Below, piece after piece: positions 9,189-17,372 of a stretch of DNA of 52,137 nucleotides. Both the position numbers and the translations under genes were made by a program. This DNA comes from an uncultured Acidobacteriia bacterium (GTDB taxonomy: Bacteria > Acidobacteriota > Terriglobia > Bryobacterales > Bryobacteraceae), in NCBI GenBank assembly GCA_903907865.1, contig CAIVPR010000176.1:1-52137 (forward strand), given 5' to 3'. The notes beneath the pieces are model-generated. The model was not told the origin of the DNA, did no database searches, and saw only the letters and a program-made list of their open reading frames with translations. Position 1 is the stretch's first letter. Each line of letters opens with the position of its first letter.

Positions 9189-9401
9189 ATGGCATACCTG
9201 AAGAATTTCGATGAGGCTTGGGAGCTGAGCCCGCCAAAGAAGAACCCCGACGACATTGGATTCGACGAGTTGGAAGACGACGTCTACGAAGACGACGATG
9301 ACGACGACGAGGATGATGACGACCTCGAAGACGACGACGAATTCGAAGACGACGACGATCTCGACGAAGAAGACGAAGACGAGGACGACGACGAGGAGTA
9401 G
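9189..9401 (+). CDS. Extremely acidic 70-residue protein
   Basis: A small protein starting MAYLKNFDEAWELSPPKK. I count 44 of 70 residues as Asp or Glu; the last 40 are nearly pure acid, interrupted only by a few Leu, Phe, Val and Tyr. The first 20 residues have normal composition and could be the functional part. AGAGG precedes the ATG at a ribosome-binding distance, which supports a real gene. The DNA is a run of GAC/GAA codons, so length may vary by slippage. It is divergent from hslV (127 bases) and convergent with the second quinoprotein gene. I do not recognise the family; possible roles are binding metals, basic proteins or nucleic-acid-binding surfaces. Confidence 0.7.
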   Translation: MAYLKNFDEAWELSPPKKNPDDIGFDELEDDVYEDDDDDDEDDDDLEDDDEFEDDDDLDEEDEDEDDDEE

Positions 9402-9447
9402 CCGGGCCGCCGCGCACGGCTATTCCCCGATCGAAGGCCGGGCCGTA

Positions 9448-11313
9448 CTATTGCGGGAGGGCGAAGGCGACCAACTTGTCGCCCGCCGGAGATCCCCAGT
9501 ACGGCCCGCCTCCACCCATAATCACGACGTACTGGCGACCGTCCTTGCCGAGGTACGTAATCGGTGTGGCCTGTCCGACCGCATCCAGCGGCGCGGACCA
9601 CAACTCCTTGCCGGTTCTTGAGTCGAAGGCCCGGACCTTGGCGTCATTTGCGGCACCGATGAACACGAGGCCTGAGGCCGTCGTGATGCTTCCCCCCAAA
9701 TTCAGGGCTCCCGTATTGTGAACGCCTCTGGCCTCCAGCTCGGGGACCGTGCCGAGCGGGGAGCGCCATGCGATGTCGCCTGTCGCCATGTTCACGGCGA
9801 CCAGTTCCCCAAAGGGCGGATCCTGGCATGGGATGTGGTTCGACGGATCCCAGAATCGGGCATAGGGGCCTCCGAAGGCTGCCGCCCGGACATACGTGGC
9901 CTCGCCGGTCTGGGTATCCACCTTCTTTTCCATGTGGCCCCACTGCGCCAGGTTGTTGATGTTGGTGAAGGCGTAGCCGAGCTTGGGGTCGTAGGAGATG
10001 CCGCTCCAGTTCCCGCCGCCCAAAGTGCTCGGGTAGACGAGGATGTTCGGCTCGTCGGCACCGCCCACCGTATAGGGAGCGAACGGGCCCTTGGTGAACA
10101 GCTTCTGGTCTTCCCAGAGTGCTTGGCAGAACTTGGCATGTTCCGGGGTGGCCTTGTAGAGCTGGTCCTTGGTGATTTCCATCCGCGACAGGGGCGCGGG
10201 CTTGACGGGGAAGGGCTGGGTCGGCGAAGTCTGCTCGCCGGGTACGGTGCTTTGGGGCACGGGGCGCTCTTCGATCCCCCAGATCGGCTCGCCGGTCTTC
10301 CGGTCAAAGACGAACAGCATGCCCATCTTGGTGATTTGGGCGACGGCGGGAACCTTGCGCCCGTTTTTCGTGGCCTCGAGGAGGGCGGGCGGGGCGGCGA
10401 GGTCGTAATCCCACAGGTCGTGGTGGACTAGCTGGCGGAACCACCTCACCTTGCCTGTGGCGGCATCGAGCGCGACCAGCGAATTGCCGTAGAGGCCGTT
10501 GCCGTGGCGGTCGGCACCGTAGAAGTCGGAAGTGGGGCAGCCGAGCGGCACGTAGACCATGCCGAGTTCGGCGTCGATGGTCATGAAGCCCCAGTTGTTG
10601 ACGCCGGAGCGGTTCTTCCAGCCGTCCTTGGGCCAGGTTTCGTTGCCGGGCTCGCCGGGACGCGGGACGGTGTGGAAGGTCCAGACGAGCTTGCCTGTAC
10701 GCGCGTCCCAGCCGCGGATGTCGCCGTAGGCCCCGGTGCTGGGCGAGCCCTCCTGGTTGTTGGCCCCGGTGATGATGATGTCGTGGAAGACGGCGGGTGG
10801 CGACATCATGGTGAAGCGCGAACTGGCCAGCTGCGAGACGGGGAGTCCTTCGACGACGCCCTTTTTCATGTCAACGCGGCCCTCGTTGCCGAAGCCGGGT
10901 GCGGGCTTGCCGGTGGTGGCGTCGAGCGCGAGGAGGTCGCTGCCGGAGCCGACGAAGATGCGCGGGTGCATGTCGGTGGTGCCGGGCCAGTAGGCGACGC
11001 CGCGGCGGGTGACGGTGGGGGTGTCGAAGCGCCAAAGCAGCTTGCCGGATTCGGGCTCGAGGGCGGCCACGGATTCGGGCGTGGTGACGTACATGACGCC
11101 GCCGACGACAACGGGGGTGACTTGGGAGCCGGTCTTGCCACCGGCGAAGGTCCAGACGCGCTGGAGCTTGGCGACATTGGCGGGGGTGAGTTGGGTGAGC
11201 GGGGAGTGGCGCTGGCCGCCGGGATCGTGGCCGTAGACGGGCCAGTCGGTTTGGGCGGGGAGGGTGGCGGCGAAGAGGAGGACGAGGGCGGGGATTCGGC
11301 TGGCGCGAGGCAT
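9448..11313 (-). CDS. PQQ-dependent quinoprotein dehydrogenase-like protein
   Basis: A secreted beta-propeller quinoprotein of about 621 residues, paralogous to the one at 849-2955. It has a signal peptide (MPRASRIPALVLLFAATLPAQ) and then DWPVYGHDPGGQRHSPLTQ, with blade motifs such as LEPESGKLLWRFD, LDATTGKPAPGFG, DAATGKVRWF and DSRTGKELWSAPLD, ending YVVIMGGGGPYWGSPAGDKLVAFALPQ. Shared blocks with the paralogue include TVPRPGEPGNETWPKDGWK and VPGEQTSPTQPFP. No CxxCH haem site is present, so electrons must go to a separate acceptor. The reading frame extends upstream to 11556, but that N-terminus is not export-like; the ATG at 11313 is chosen. Confidence 0.92.
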   Translation of the reverse strand: MPRASRIPALVLLFAATLPAQTDWPVYGHDPGGQRHSPLTQLTPANVAKLQRVWTFAGGKTGSQVTPVVVGGVMYVTTPESVAALEPESGKLLWRFDTPTVTRRGVAYWPGTTDMHPRIFVGSGSDLLALDATTGKPAPGFGNEGRVDMKKGVVEGLPVSQLASSRFTMMSPPAVFHDIIITGANNQEGSPSTGAYGDIRGWDARTGKLVWTFHTVPRPGEPGNETWPKDGWKNRSGVNNWGFMTIDAELGMVYVPLGCPTSDFYGADRHGNGLYGNSLVALDAATGKVRWFRQLVHHDLWDYDLAAPPALLEATKNGRKVPAVAQITKMGMLFVFDRKTGEPIWGIEERPVPQSTVPGEQTSPTQPFPVKPAPLSRMEITKDQLYKATPEHAKFCQALWEDQKLFTKGPFAPYTVGGADEPNILVYPSTLGGGNWSGISYDPKLGYAFTNINNLAQWGHMEKKVDTQTGEATYVRAAAFGGPYARFWDPSNHIPCQDPPFGELVAVNMATGDIAWRSPLGTVPELEARGVHNTGALNLGGSITTASGLVFIGAANDAKVRAFDSRTGKELWSAPLDAVGQATPITYLGKDGRQYVVIMGGGGPYWGSPAGDKLVAFALPQ

Positions 11314-11328
11314 CACGCCCATTGAATC

Positions 11329-11905
11329 ATGCAGCTTGGCGGCGTGCGTCAGCGAGAGGCACACCTTGAGATCTTCGTCAAACGCTACCCGACGCTTTAC
11401 CACGTGAGCCACGCAGAGAACGCGGCGGGTATCCGGCGTCACGGGCTGCTGAGCACGGCGGCACTGTTGGAAATGTTCGAGATTCAGGGCGAGCGGCGGG
11501 AGTCGCTGCTTGGACGACGCAGGAGTCAGGCCGCGGAGTTGTTTCATGACCGGCATGGCCGCGCCATCCTGAGGGATCAGGGTCCGTTAAACGACGAAAG
11601 ACTTGCCGGGGTACTCATCGGTGGATGGATTCCGAGCGATTGGTACCGTCTACTGCAGACCGTGTGGGAGATTGACACGGCGAGGCTCTTGGCCCGTTAC
11701 GAATCGAAAGCTTTATCTTAGCCAAATCAATAGCGGGGCAGTGCTCTTCGACCCACCAAAGCGGGGCCCGCAAACGTTCCAGCCGTTTGCAGAGTATCCG
11801 ATTGGAGCCCGACGCGGAGTAAAGGAATTGGCAATACCCTACGCCGTCCCAGATATCCTCGAGCTGCTCAGTCCCCAACCGGCCAGCGCTGGGCTCCGTG
11901 GATGA
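11329..11905 (+). pseudogene. Decayed DUF7002 family gene
   Basis: The first part, starting about residue 19 (RYPTLYHVSHAENAAGIRRHGLLSTAALLEMFEI), then HGRAILRDQGPLND and WIPSDWYRLLQ, resembles the DUF7002 family. The central FFW-containing segment expected after WYRLL is missing, and the text resumes at TVWEIDTARLLARYESK. A frameshift near 11710 follows: the matching end, LYLSQINSGAVLFDPPKRG through VPDILELL, continues in another frame to 11905. One deletion and one frameshift mark this as a remnant. The function of DUF7002 is unknown to me. Its 3' end overlaps the convergent ParE gene. Confidence 0.7.
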
Positions 11906-12155
11906 CATTGGCGATTTCAACCGCCTCCCGACGTACGACGCGATAGACCAAGATAAAAGGCAAAGGAGTCAGAGGTAGTTCCCTCGTTCCGTTCACCCGC
12001 CCAACCCTTCCACGATTTGGCGATGATGTCAGGGCCTCCGCGCGTTCGTAGATAGTTCGAACAACTCTCCGGGCTGCCTCGACACTGTCCAAGGCGATAA
12101 ACGAGTAGATGCGGTCCAAGTCGTCGGCAGCTTCGAGGGACCAGCGGACGAGCAT
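11868..12155 (-). CDS. ParE/RelE-type toxin
   Basis: A 95-residue type II toxin of the RelE/ParE superfamily: VRWSLEAADDLDRIYSFIALDSVEAARRVVRTIYERAEAL, then PNRGRVGRVNGTRELPL, then PFILVYRVVRREAVEIANVIHGAQRWP. The IxxVIHGxQRWP end is typical. ParE toxins inhibit DNA gyrase and RelE toxins cut mRNA at the ribosome; the ending and the RHH-like partner point to the ParE side. The ATG directly follows the antitoxin stop (TAG-ATG, no spacer), so expression is coupled to the antitoxin gene. The pair lies downstream of argR. Confidence 0.92.
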   Translation of the reverse strand: MLVRWSLEAADDLDRIYSFIALDSVEAARRVVRTIYERAEALTSSPNRGRVGRVNGTRELPLTPLPFILVYRVVRREAVEIANVIHGAQRWPVGD

Positions 12156-12386
12156 CTATCGCCCTGATTGAAAGAGCCGTTCGAGGCGCTCGCCCATCTC
12201 GGCATGCGTGATCGACTCACCACGGTCGAGTTGGTCGATCCCGCAGCGCACCCGCCGACGGAACCACTCGTCGTGGTCCAAATAGCTTTCGACAAGTTGC
12301 CTCACATAGTCCTCTTTGCGACCGTGATTCTCACTCGCCGCACGGCCCAGCCTAGCCTCGACATCTTGTCCGAACTGAACTTCCAT
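12156..12386 (-). CDS. RHH-type antitoxin partner of ParE
   Basis: A 76-residue protein. MEVQFGQDVEARLGRAASENHGRKEDYVRQLVESYLDHDEWF fits a ribbon-helix-helix DNA-binding antitoxin: one strand, then two helices. The C-terminal part (VRCGIDQLDRGESITHAEMGERLERLFQ) would wrap the toxin. It should repress its own promoter and neutralise the adjacent toxin. GGAGG precedes the ATG at a normal distance. The gene is 30 bases downstream of argR on the same strand but probably forms its own unit. Confidence 0.88.
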   Translation of the reverse strand: MEVQFGQDVEARLGRAASENHGRKEDYVRQLVESYLDHDEWFRRRVRCGIDQLDRGESITHAEMGERLERLFQSGR

Positions 12387-12416
12387 CCGATGCCTCCACG
12401 TCCAGAGTACCGCACC

Positions 12417-12848
12417 CTACCCCTCCAGCATGGCCACAAACTGCTCCCGCAGCGACTCCGCCGTAGCCGTATCCGGGCAAATCACCAGGATCGTATCGTC
12501 CCCGGCAATCGTACCCACGACCTCCGGCCGGTCCTCCCCGTCCAGCGCGACCGCCACCGAACTGGCATGCCCCGGAGCCGTCTTCAGCACCAACTGGTTC
12601 TGCGCCTGCCGCACATCCCGAAGGAATTCCGACGCCAACGACGCGAATTGCCCGTTGTATGGCTCCCGTGTCAACTCCCGGTAGCCGTCGGTCGTCTTGA
12701 CCAGCCCAAGCTCCCGTATGTCGCGCGAGAGTGTCACCTGGGTCGCCTCGACGCCGTTGTCCCGCAGCGCGCGGGCCAGTTCATCCTGCGTGGCAATGAC
12801 GCGGCTACGGATCACCTTAAGGATCTGGCCGTGCCGAAAGCTCTTCAT
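12417..12848 (-). CDS. argR: Arginine repressor ArgR
   Basis: A 143-residue ArgR. The N-terminal winged helix-turn-helix (about 1-70) includes ELARALRDNGVEATQVTLSRDIRELGLVKT, with the SRDIRELGLVK recognition motif. The C-terminal hexamerisation and arginine-binding domain contains VLKTAPGHASSVAVALDGEDRPEVVGTIAGDDTILVIC, where the paired acidic residues of GDDT bind arginine. It should repress arginine synthesis genes when arginine is abundant. It is the last gene of argF-argH-argR, seven bases after argH, so it is likely controlled by its own binding sites upstream of argF. Confidence 0.97.
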   Translation of the reverse strand: MKSFRHGQILKVIRSRVIATQDELARALRDNGVEATQVTLSRDIRELGLVKTTDGYRELTREPYNGQFASLASEFLRDVRQAQNQLVLKTAPGHASSVAVALDGEDRPEVVGTIAGDDTILVICPDTATAESLREQFVAMLEG

Positions 12849-12855
12849 GTAAGCC

Positions 12856-14241
12856 TCAAGCCGTCATCGCGGCCAAACGTTCGCGCGCCGTCCGCAGAGC
12901 CGCAGCCACCGTGGCCGGACCGGTGCCGCCCTTGATCTCGCGCGTCTTCATGCCCTCACGCGGATCCAGCAACCGGGCAATATCCGCGGTAAACTCCGGC
13001 GCGAACGCCGCCAGCGACTCCGCGTTCCAATCCGCTGGCTTCTTCCCGTTGCGCACGCTCTCCAGCACCAATCGCCCCACAATCTGGTGCGCCGAATGGA
13101 AGGGTGTGCCGTTGCGCGCCAGCGCCTCCGCCAGGTCCGTCGCCACTACCCAGCTGGCTTCCGCCGCGTCGAACGGCACCTTCTCGCGCAGCACCACCGA
13201 CTCCGCCACCGCCGCCGCCATCTCCAAACAGCCGTTGACCTGGTCCGCCGCGTCGAACAGCGGCCCCTTGTCCTCCTGCATGTCCCGGTTGTACGTCATC
13301 GGGAGGCCCTTCATCGTCACCAGCAGCGAGTTCAACGACCCCACCACGCGCCCCGACTTCCCCCGGATCAACTCCAGCGAATCCGGATTCTTCTTCTGCG
13401 GCATCAGGCTCGACCCGCTCGTAACCCCGTCGCCCAGCTCGATCCAGCCGAATTCCTCCGACGAGTACAGGATCCAGTCCTCGGACAGTCGGCTCAGGTG
13501 GATCATGGCGACCGAGGCCGCGTAGACATAGTCGAGCGCGAAATCGCGGTCGGCCGAGACGTCCATGCTGTTCAGCGTGATCGAGTCGAAGCCGAGGTCG
13601 CGGGCGATCGCCTCGCGGTCGTGCGGGAAACCGCTGCCTGCAAGCGCGCCGGAACCCAGCGGCATCACGTTCGTACGCCGACGGGCCTCGCCAAAACGCT
13701 CGTAGTCACGGGCGAACATCTCGAACAGCGCCAGAATGTAGTGGGGCCAGAGCACCGGCTGCGCGCGGCGGAGGTGGGTGTAGCCCGGAATGACCGCGTT
13801 CGGGTACTTGTCGGCCAAGTCCAGCAGCGCCGACATCAAGCCAGCCAGCAACGCGCGCGATTTGTCGCACTCCCCGCGCAGCCACAACCGGGTATCCAGC
13901 GAAACCTGCTCGTTGCGGCTGCGACCCGTGTGGATCTTGCCGGCCAGCGCGCCGACCCGGCTGCCGAGCTTGCCGATCACGAAGCTGTGGACGTCTTCGT
14001 CCGTAGCCCCGTCGAAGAACAGCGGGTCGATTTCCGCATCGCGCAGGATCGAGTCGAAGGCCGCGACAATCTCGGCGCACTCTTCCGTCGTCAAAACCCC
14101 GGCGCGCGCCAACGACCGCGCAAACGCCTGCGACCCCTGCACATCCGCCCCGATCAGCCGCTTGTCAAACGCGAGCGAATTCGAGAAGCGCTCGAAGATT
14201 TCCGAAGGTCCGGTCTCGAACCTGCCACCCCAAAGTTTCAT
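12856..14241 (-). CDS. argH: Argininosuccinate lyase
   Basis: A 461-residue enzyme that splits argininosuccinate into arginine and fumarate, the last step of arginine synthesis. It begins MKLWGGRFETGPSEIFERFSNSL, which is typical, and has VHSFVIGKLGSRVGALAGKIHTGRSRNEQVSLDTRLW (active-site His and Arg) and the fumarase/aspartase superfamily signature GSSLMPQKKNPDSLELIRGK (about residues 280-299) with the mobile catalytic Ser loop. Length is usual for the family. It follows argF after eight bases and precedes argR by seven. argG is not in this window. Confidence 0.98.
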   Translation of the reverse strand: MKLWGGRFETGPSEIFERFSNSLAFDKRLIGADVQGSQAFARSLARAGVLTTEECAEIVAAFDSILRDAEIDPLFFDGATDEDVHSFVIGKLGSRVGALAGKIHTGRSRNEQVSLDTRLWLRGECDKSRALLAGLMSALLDLADKYPNAVIPGYTHLRRAQPVLWPHYILALFEMFARDYERFGEARRRTNVMPLGSGALAGSGFPHDREAIARDLGFDSITLNSMDVSADRDFALDYVYAASVAMIHLSRLSEDWILYSSEEFGWIELGDGVTSGSSLMPQKKNPDSLELIRGKSGRVVGSLNSLLVTMKGLPMTYNRDMQEDKGPLFDAADQVNGCLEMAAAVAESVVLREKVPFDAAEASWVVATDLAEALARNGTPFHSAHQIVGRLVLESVRNGKKPADWNAESLAAFAPEFTADIARLLDPREGMKTREIKGGTGPATVAAALRTARERLAAMTA

Positions 14242-14249
14242 ATTTTTCC

Positions 14250-15194
14250 TTAGCGGCCCAACAGCATCATCAGGAGCGCCTTTTGCGCGTGCAAGCGGTT
14301 CTCCGCTTGGTCGAAGACGACCGAGCGCGCGGATTCCACCACGCTGTCGGTCACTTCCTCGCCGCGTTTGGCGGGCAGGCAGTGCATGAAGATGGCCTCG
14401 GGGCCGGCGTGCGACATTAAATCGTCGTCGACCTGGTAGTCGGCGAAGGCCTCGCGGCGTTCGGCGGCCTCGGCCTCCTCGCCCATGCTGGCCCAGACGT
14501 CCGTATACACGGCGTGGGCCCCGGCGACCGCGGCTTCCGGGCTGTTGGTCAAAGTGATGCGCGAATCATTCCGAGCCGCGATTTCGCGGGCTTCGGCGAT
14601 CACGCTAGCCGCCGCGTCGTATTTCGGCGGATTGGCCAATGCAAAGTCCATGCCGAGCCGCGCCGCAGTCAGCATCAGCGAATGTGCCACATTGTTGCCG
14701 TCGCCCACGAACGCCAACTTCAACCCGCGCACCGACCCGAAGTGCTCGCGCAGCGTCTGCATGTCGGCCAGAATCTGGCACGGATGCCACATGTCGCTGA
14801 GCGCGTTGATGACCGGCACGCTCGACCAGCGCGCCAAGTCGTCCACCGTCTTCTGCGCGAAGGTGCGGACCACGATGCCGTCCACCCACCGCGCCACGTT
14901 GCGCGCCACGTCCTTCAACGGTTCACGTTGGCCGATGGGACCGTCGTTGAGGATCGCGTGGCCGCCCAACTGCTGGATCGCCAGCTCGAACGTCATGCGC
15001 GTACGCAGCGAGGGCTTTTCAAACAATAGGACCGTGGACCGGCCCGCCAGGGCATTCCGGTAAGGTTCGGGGGAGCGTTTGACATCGGACGCGAGGTCGA
15101 GCAGCGCGAGCAATTCGTCCTGGGTGATGTCGAGATCCTTGGTGAAGTCGGGGCTGGCGATCTTCGTGATGGACGGCTGGGTTGACGGGGTCAT
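14250..15194 (-). CDS. argF: Ornithine carbamoyltransferase
   Basis: A 314-residue transcarbamylase that makes citrulline from ornithine and carbamoyl phosphate. Visible are the carbamoyl-phosphate loop KPSLRTRMTFE (about 59-69), the LxDMWHPCQ motif (about 136), FVGDGNNVAHSL, and the ornithine/catalytic loop MHCLPAKRGEEVTD with the family Cys. SLRTR and DMWHPCQ favour ornithine carbamoyltransferase over aspartate transcarbamylase. It is the first gene of argF-argH-argR. Two candidate ARG boxes lie at its start, one overlapping the ATG; no clear Shine-Dalgarno is seen. Confidence 0.96.
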   Translation of the reverse strand: MTPSTQPSITKIASPDFTKDLDITQDELLALLDLASDVKRSPEPYRNALAGRSTVLLFEKPSLRTRMTFELAIQQLGGHAILNDGPIGQREPLKDVARNVARWVDGIVVRTFAQKTVDDLARWSSVPVINALSDMWHPCQILADMQTLREHFGSVRGLKLAFVGDGNNVAHSLMLTAARLGMDFALANPPKYDAAASVIAEAREIAARNDSRITLTNSPEAAVAGAHAVYTDVWASMGEEAEAAERREAFADYQVDDDLMSHAGPEAIFMHCLPAKRGEEVTDSVVESARSVVFDQAENRLHAQKALLMMLLGR

Positions 15195-15230
15195 GAATTT
15201 TTATTCAGTCCAATGAATATTTAACCATCC
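15192..15230 (-). promoter_or_regulatory. Tandem ARG boxes (ArgR operators) at argF
   Basis: TGAATTTTTATTCA at 15194-15207 matches the core of the E. coli ARG box perfectly on both half sites. A second, weaker site at 15214-15227 has a perfect left half (TGAAT) and a poor right half. The cores start 20 bases apart, close to the paired spacing of known ArgR operators (18-bp boxes 2-3 bases apart). The first box overlaps the argF start codon, so bound ArgR should block transcription start or initiation. argR is in the same operon. Confidence 0.8.
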
Positions 15231-15287
15231 GGATGGGCTGAGCGTCAAGGTCGCGGCCACTGCTCCAACATGTAATACTGGAGCCTC

Positions 15288-16514
15288 ATGACGCGGGCAT
15301 CCTACAAAGGCCGGTACGGCGTTGCCGGGTTGCTCGTCGTCCTCTTCGTCCTCACCTACCTCGACCGCGTCTGCATTTCGGTCGCCGGCCCCCTGATGCA
15401 GCGCGACCTCCGCATCGACCCCGTCGGCTGGGGCTGGGTCACAGGAATCTTCACCGCCGCATATGGAATCTTCGAGATTCCCAGCGGCATCCTCGGTGAC
15501 AAGCTGGGGCCGAGGCGCGTCCTAACCCGCATCGTCCTGTGGTGGTCGGCCTTCACCGCGCTAACCGGTGCCGCGACCGGCTACGTGCCCTTGATGGTCA
15601 CGCGCTTCCTCTTCGGAGCCGGGGAAGCGGGGGCCTTCCCCAACGCGTCCATCGCGGTGTCGCGATGGTTCCGGCCTTCGCAACGGGCGACCATGAGCGG
15701 CGTGACCCTGATGGCGGGCCAATTGGGAGGCGCACTCGCGCCGTTGCTGGTGATGCCCATCCAAAGCCGCTACGGCTGGCGCGCGTCGTTCTTCGTCTTC
15801 GGCGCGATGGGTGTGGTTTGGGCGGCAGTCTGGTATGCGTGGTTCCGCGACTGGCCCGCCGACAAGCCGGCTCACGACCCGCACTCCGACCACCGAAACT
15901 TCCCGTGGGCCGCAGCGTTCCGTTCGCGGACTGTCCTTGCAGTCCTCGGAACCGCGTTTTGCTACGTGTACGTGTACAACTTCTTCCAGACTTGGTTCCA
16001 TACCTTCCTCGTGAAAGGTCGTGACTTCCATGCCGACGGCCTGTTGCTGTCGGCCCTGCCCTATCTGGTGGCCGCCACCGCAAACGTGGGCGGCGGACTG
16101 GCCAGCGACGCCTTGGTCCGCAGGCTGGGATTGCGCAGGGGACGCGGGGCGCTTGGAGCAGCAGCCTTGACGTTCGCCGGAATCATGTCGATTGCGGCCA
16201 TGCTGACGCAAGGGCAGGTGCTGACTGTTGTGCTCCTGTCCTTGGTGTACGGTGCGATCACCTTCCAGCAGTCGGCCGTCTTCGGAGTGTGCCTCGACAT
16301 CGGCAAACAGTACGCGGGCTCCATGGTGGGATTGATGAATACCGCGGCCCAAGTGGGCGGGCTGGTGGGAGCCGTCGCGTATGGCTACATCGTCGAGCGG
16401 TTCCACAGCTACGACGCGCCGTTCATCCCCATGGCCGCGTTGCTGTTCTTGGGGGCGCTACTATGGCTGAGAATCGACGCTTCCGAGGAGCTGGGGCGTT
16501 CCGGCGTGGGCTAG
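15288..16514 (+). CDS. MFS transporter, anion:cation symporter type
   Basis: A 408-residue major facilitator with about 12 membrane segments. The N-terminus VLFVLTYLDRVCISVAGPLMQRDL and the loop GILGDKLGPRRVLTRIVLWWSAFTALTG match the anion:cation symporter group, which imports sugar acids, phosphate or other organic anions. The second-half loop VGGGLASDALVRRLGLRRGRG and SVFGVCLDIGK-like NTAAQVGGLVGA fit too. The substrate cannot be named. TAATAC precedes the ATG by nine bases with a weak GGAG between. It is divergent from argF but shares no obvious function with it. Confidence 0.9.
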   Translation: MTRASYKGRYGVAGLLVVLFVLTYLDRVCISVAGPLMQRDLRIDPVGWGWVTGIFTAAYGIFEIPSGILGDKLGPRRVLTRIVLWWSAFTALTGAATGYVPLMVTRFLFGAGEAGAFPNASIAVSRWFRPSQRATMSGVTLMAGQLGGALAPLLVMPIQSRYGWRASFFVFGAMGVVWAAVWYAWFRDWPADKPAHDPHSDHRNFPWAAAFRSRTVLAVLGTAFCYVYVYNFFQTWFHTFLVKGRDFHADGLLLSALPYLVAATANVGGGLASDALVRRLGLRRGRGALGAAALTFAGIMSIAAMLTQGQVLTVVLLSLVYGAITFQQSAVFGVCLDIGKQYAGSMVGLMNTAAQVGGLVGAVAYGYIVERFHSYDAPFIPMAALLFLGALLWLRIDASEELGRSGVG

Positions 16515-16631
16515 GTCTGCGATCAACCCGAACCACGGCCTCCCTGCCGTTCCTTGTCGCAGGAATCGCAATGGTTTCAGAACCTCGGCCATGCGGCCTT
16601 CGCCGTGTTGGCTAGACTGGGATGAGTCAGC

Positions 16632-17252
16632 ATGAACCAACTCATCGACGGCTACCACCGTTTCCGGTCCAACAGTTGGCCTGCTCAACGAAAGGCGTTC
16701 GAGGAATTGGCCAAGCGCGGCCAGTCTCCGAACCACATGGTCCTCGCGTGCATCGACAGCCGCGTCGATCCCGCCATGATTTTCGATACGGGGCCGGGTG
16801 AACTGCTGACCGTGCGCAACGTTGCGAATTTGGTCCCGCCCTATGAACCGGACGCTGCTTACCACGGCACCAGTTCAGCGGTAGAGTTCGGCGTCCAAGT
16901 CCTTCAGGTGCGGCATCTGATCGTGTTGGGCCACGGACTGTGCGGCGGCATCAAGGCCCTGCTCGACGGCACGACCGGAGCCCCCCTTGAGTTCACCGAA
17001 CGGTGGATGTCGATAGCCGAGCCGGCCCGAAAGCGGGCCCTGGAGCAGCCGGATCCCGAAAAGCGCGAGCGCTGCTGCGAACACGATGTCGTCAAGGTCT
17101 CGCTCGCGAACCTCCGGACGTTCCCATGGGTGGCGGAGCGCGTCGCCGTCGGCACGCTGGAACTCCACGGCGCATGGTTCGACGTCCGCACCGGCCTTCT
17201 GATGATGCTCGACCCCGACGGCACGTTCGTCCCGGTCATCCAGCCTTTCTAG
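16632..17252 (+). CDS. Beta-carbonic anhydrase
   Basis: A 206-residue zinc enzyme that interconverts CO2 and bicarbonate in the cytoplasm. ACIDSRVDPAMIFDTGPGELLTVRNVANLVPPY (about 39-71) contains the first Cys ligand and the Asp/Arg dyad; LGHGLCGGIKALLDG (about 98-112) carries His and the second Cys ligand. GTLELHGAWFDVRTGLL near the C-terminus is typical. Length is usual. A TAGACT box lies 13 bases before the ATG. It stands alone between the transporter and the Oar-like receptor. Confidence 0.96.
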   Translation: MNQLIDGYHRFRSNSWPAQRKAFEELAKRGQSPNHMVLACIDSRVDPAMIFDTGPGELLTVRNVANLVPPYEPDAAYHGTSSAVEFGVQVLQVRHLIVLGHGLCGGIKALLDGTTGAPLEFTERWMSIAEPARKRALEQPDPEKRERCCEHDVVKVSLANLRTFPWVAERVAVGTLELHGAWFDVRTGLLMMLDPDGTFVPVIQPF

Positions 17253-17298
17253 GGCTAGGTCGACACCTCGCCCCAAGCCCTATCCGCGGGCAGGCTCC

Positions 17299-17327
17299 TT
17301 GACACTGGCCTGGCTGCATGATAGATC
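17299..17327 (+). promoter_or_regulatory. Possible promoter of the Oar-like receptor gene
   Basis: TTGACA at 17299-17304 is a perfect -35 hexamer. A 17-base spacer leads to TAGATC (17322-17327), a weak -10. The start codon is at 17373, leaving a leader of about 40 bases that contains the inverted segments GGGCAA and TTGCCC. The -35 and spacing are convincing, the -10 is not. Confidence 0.35.
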
Positions 17328-17372
17328 TAATGGGCAACCCGTAAGGGAAATTGCCCGTCAGGGGACACGTCC

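Noticed and set aside
9284-9601. Minus-strand Ser-rich frame over the acidic-protein gene
   Set aside because: The poly-Ser run is only the reverse reading of GAC/GAA codons.
13087-14253. Plus-strand open frame opposite argH
   Set aside because: argH is unmistakable, and the opposite frame is Arg-rich and without conserved motifs.
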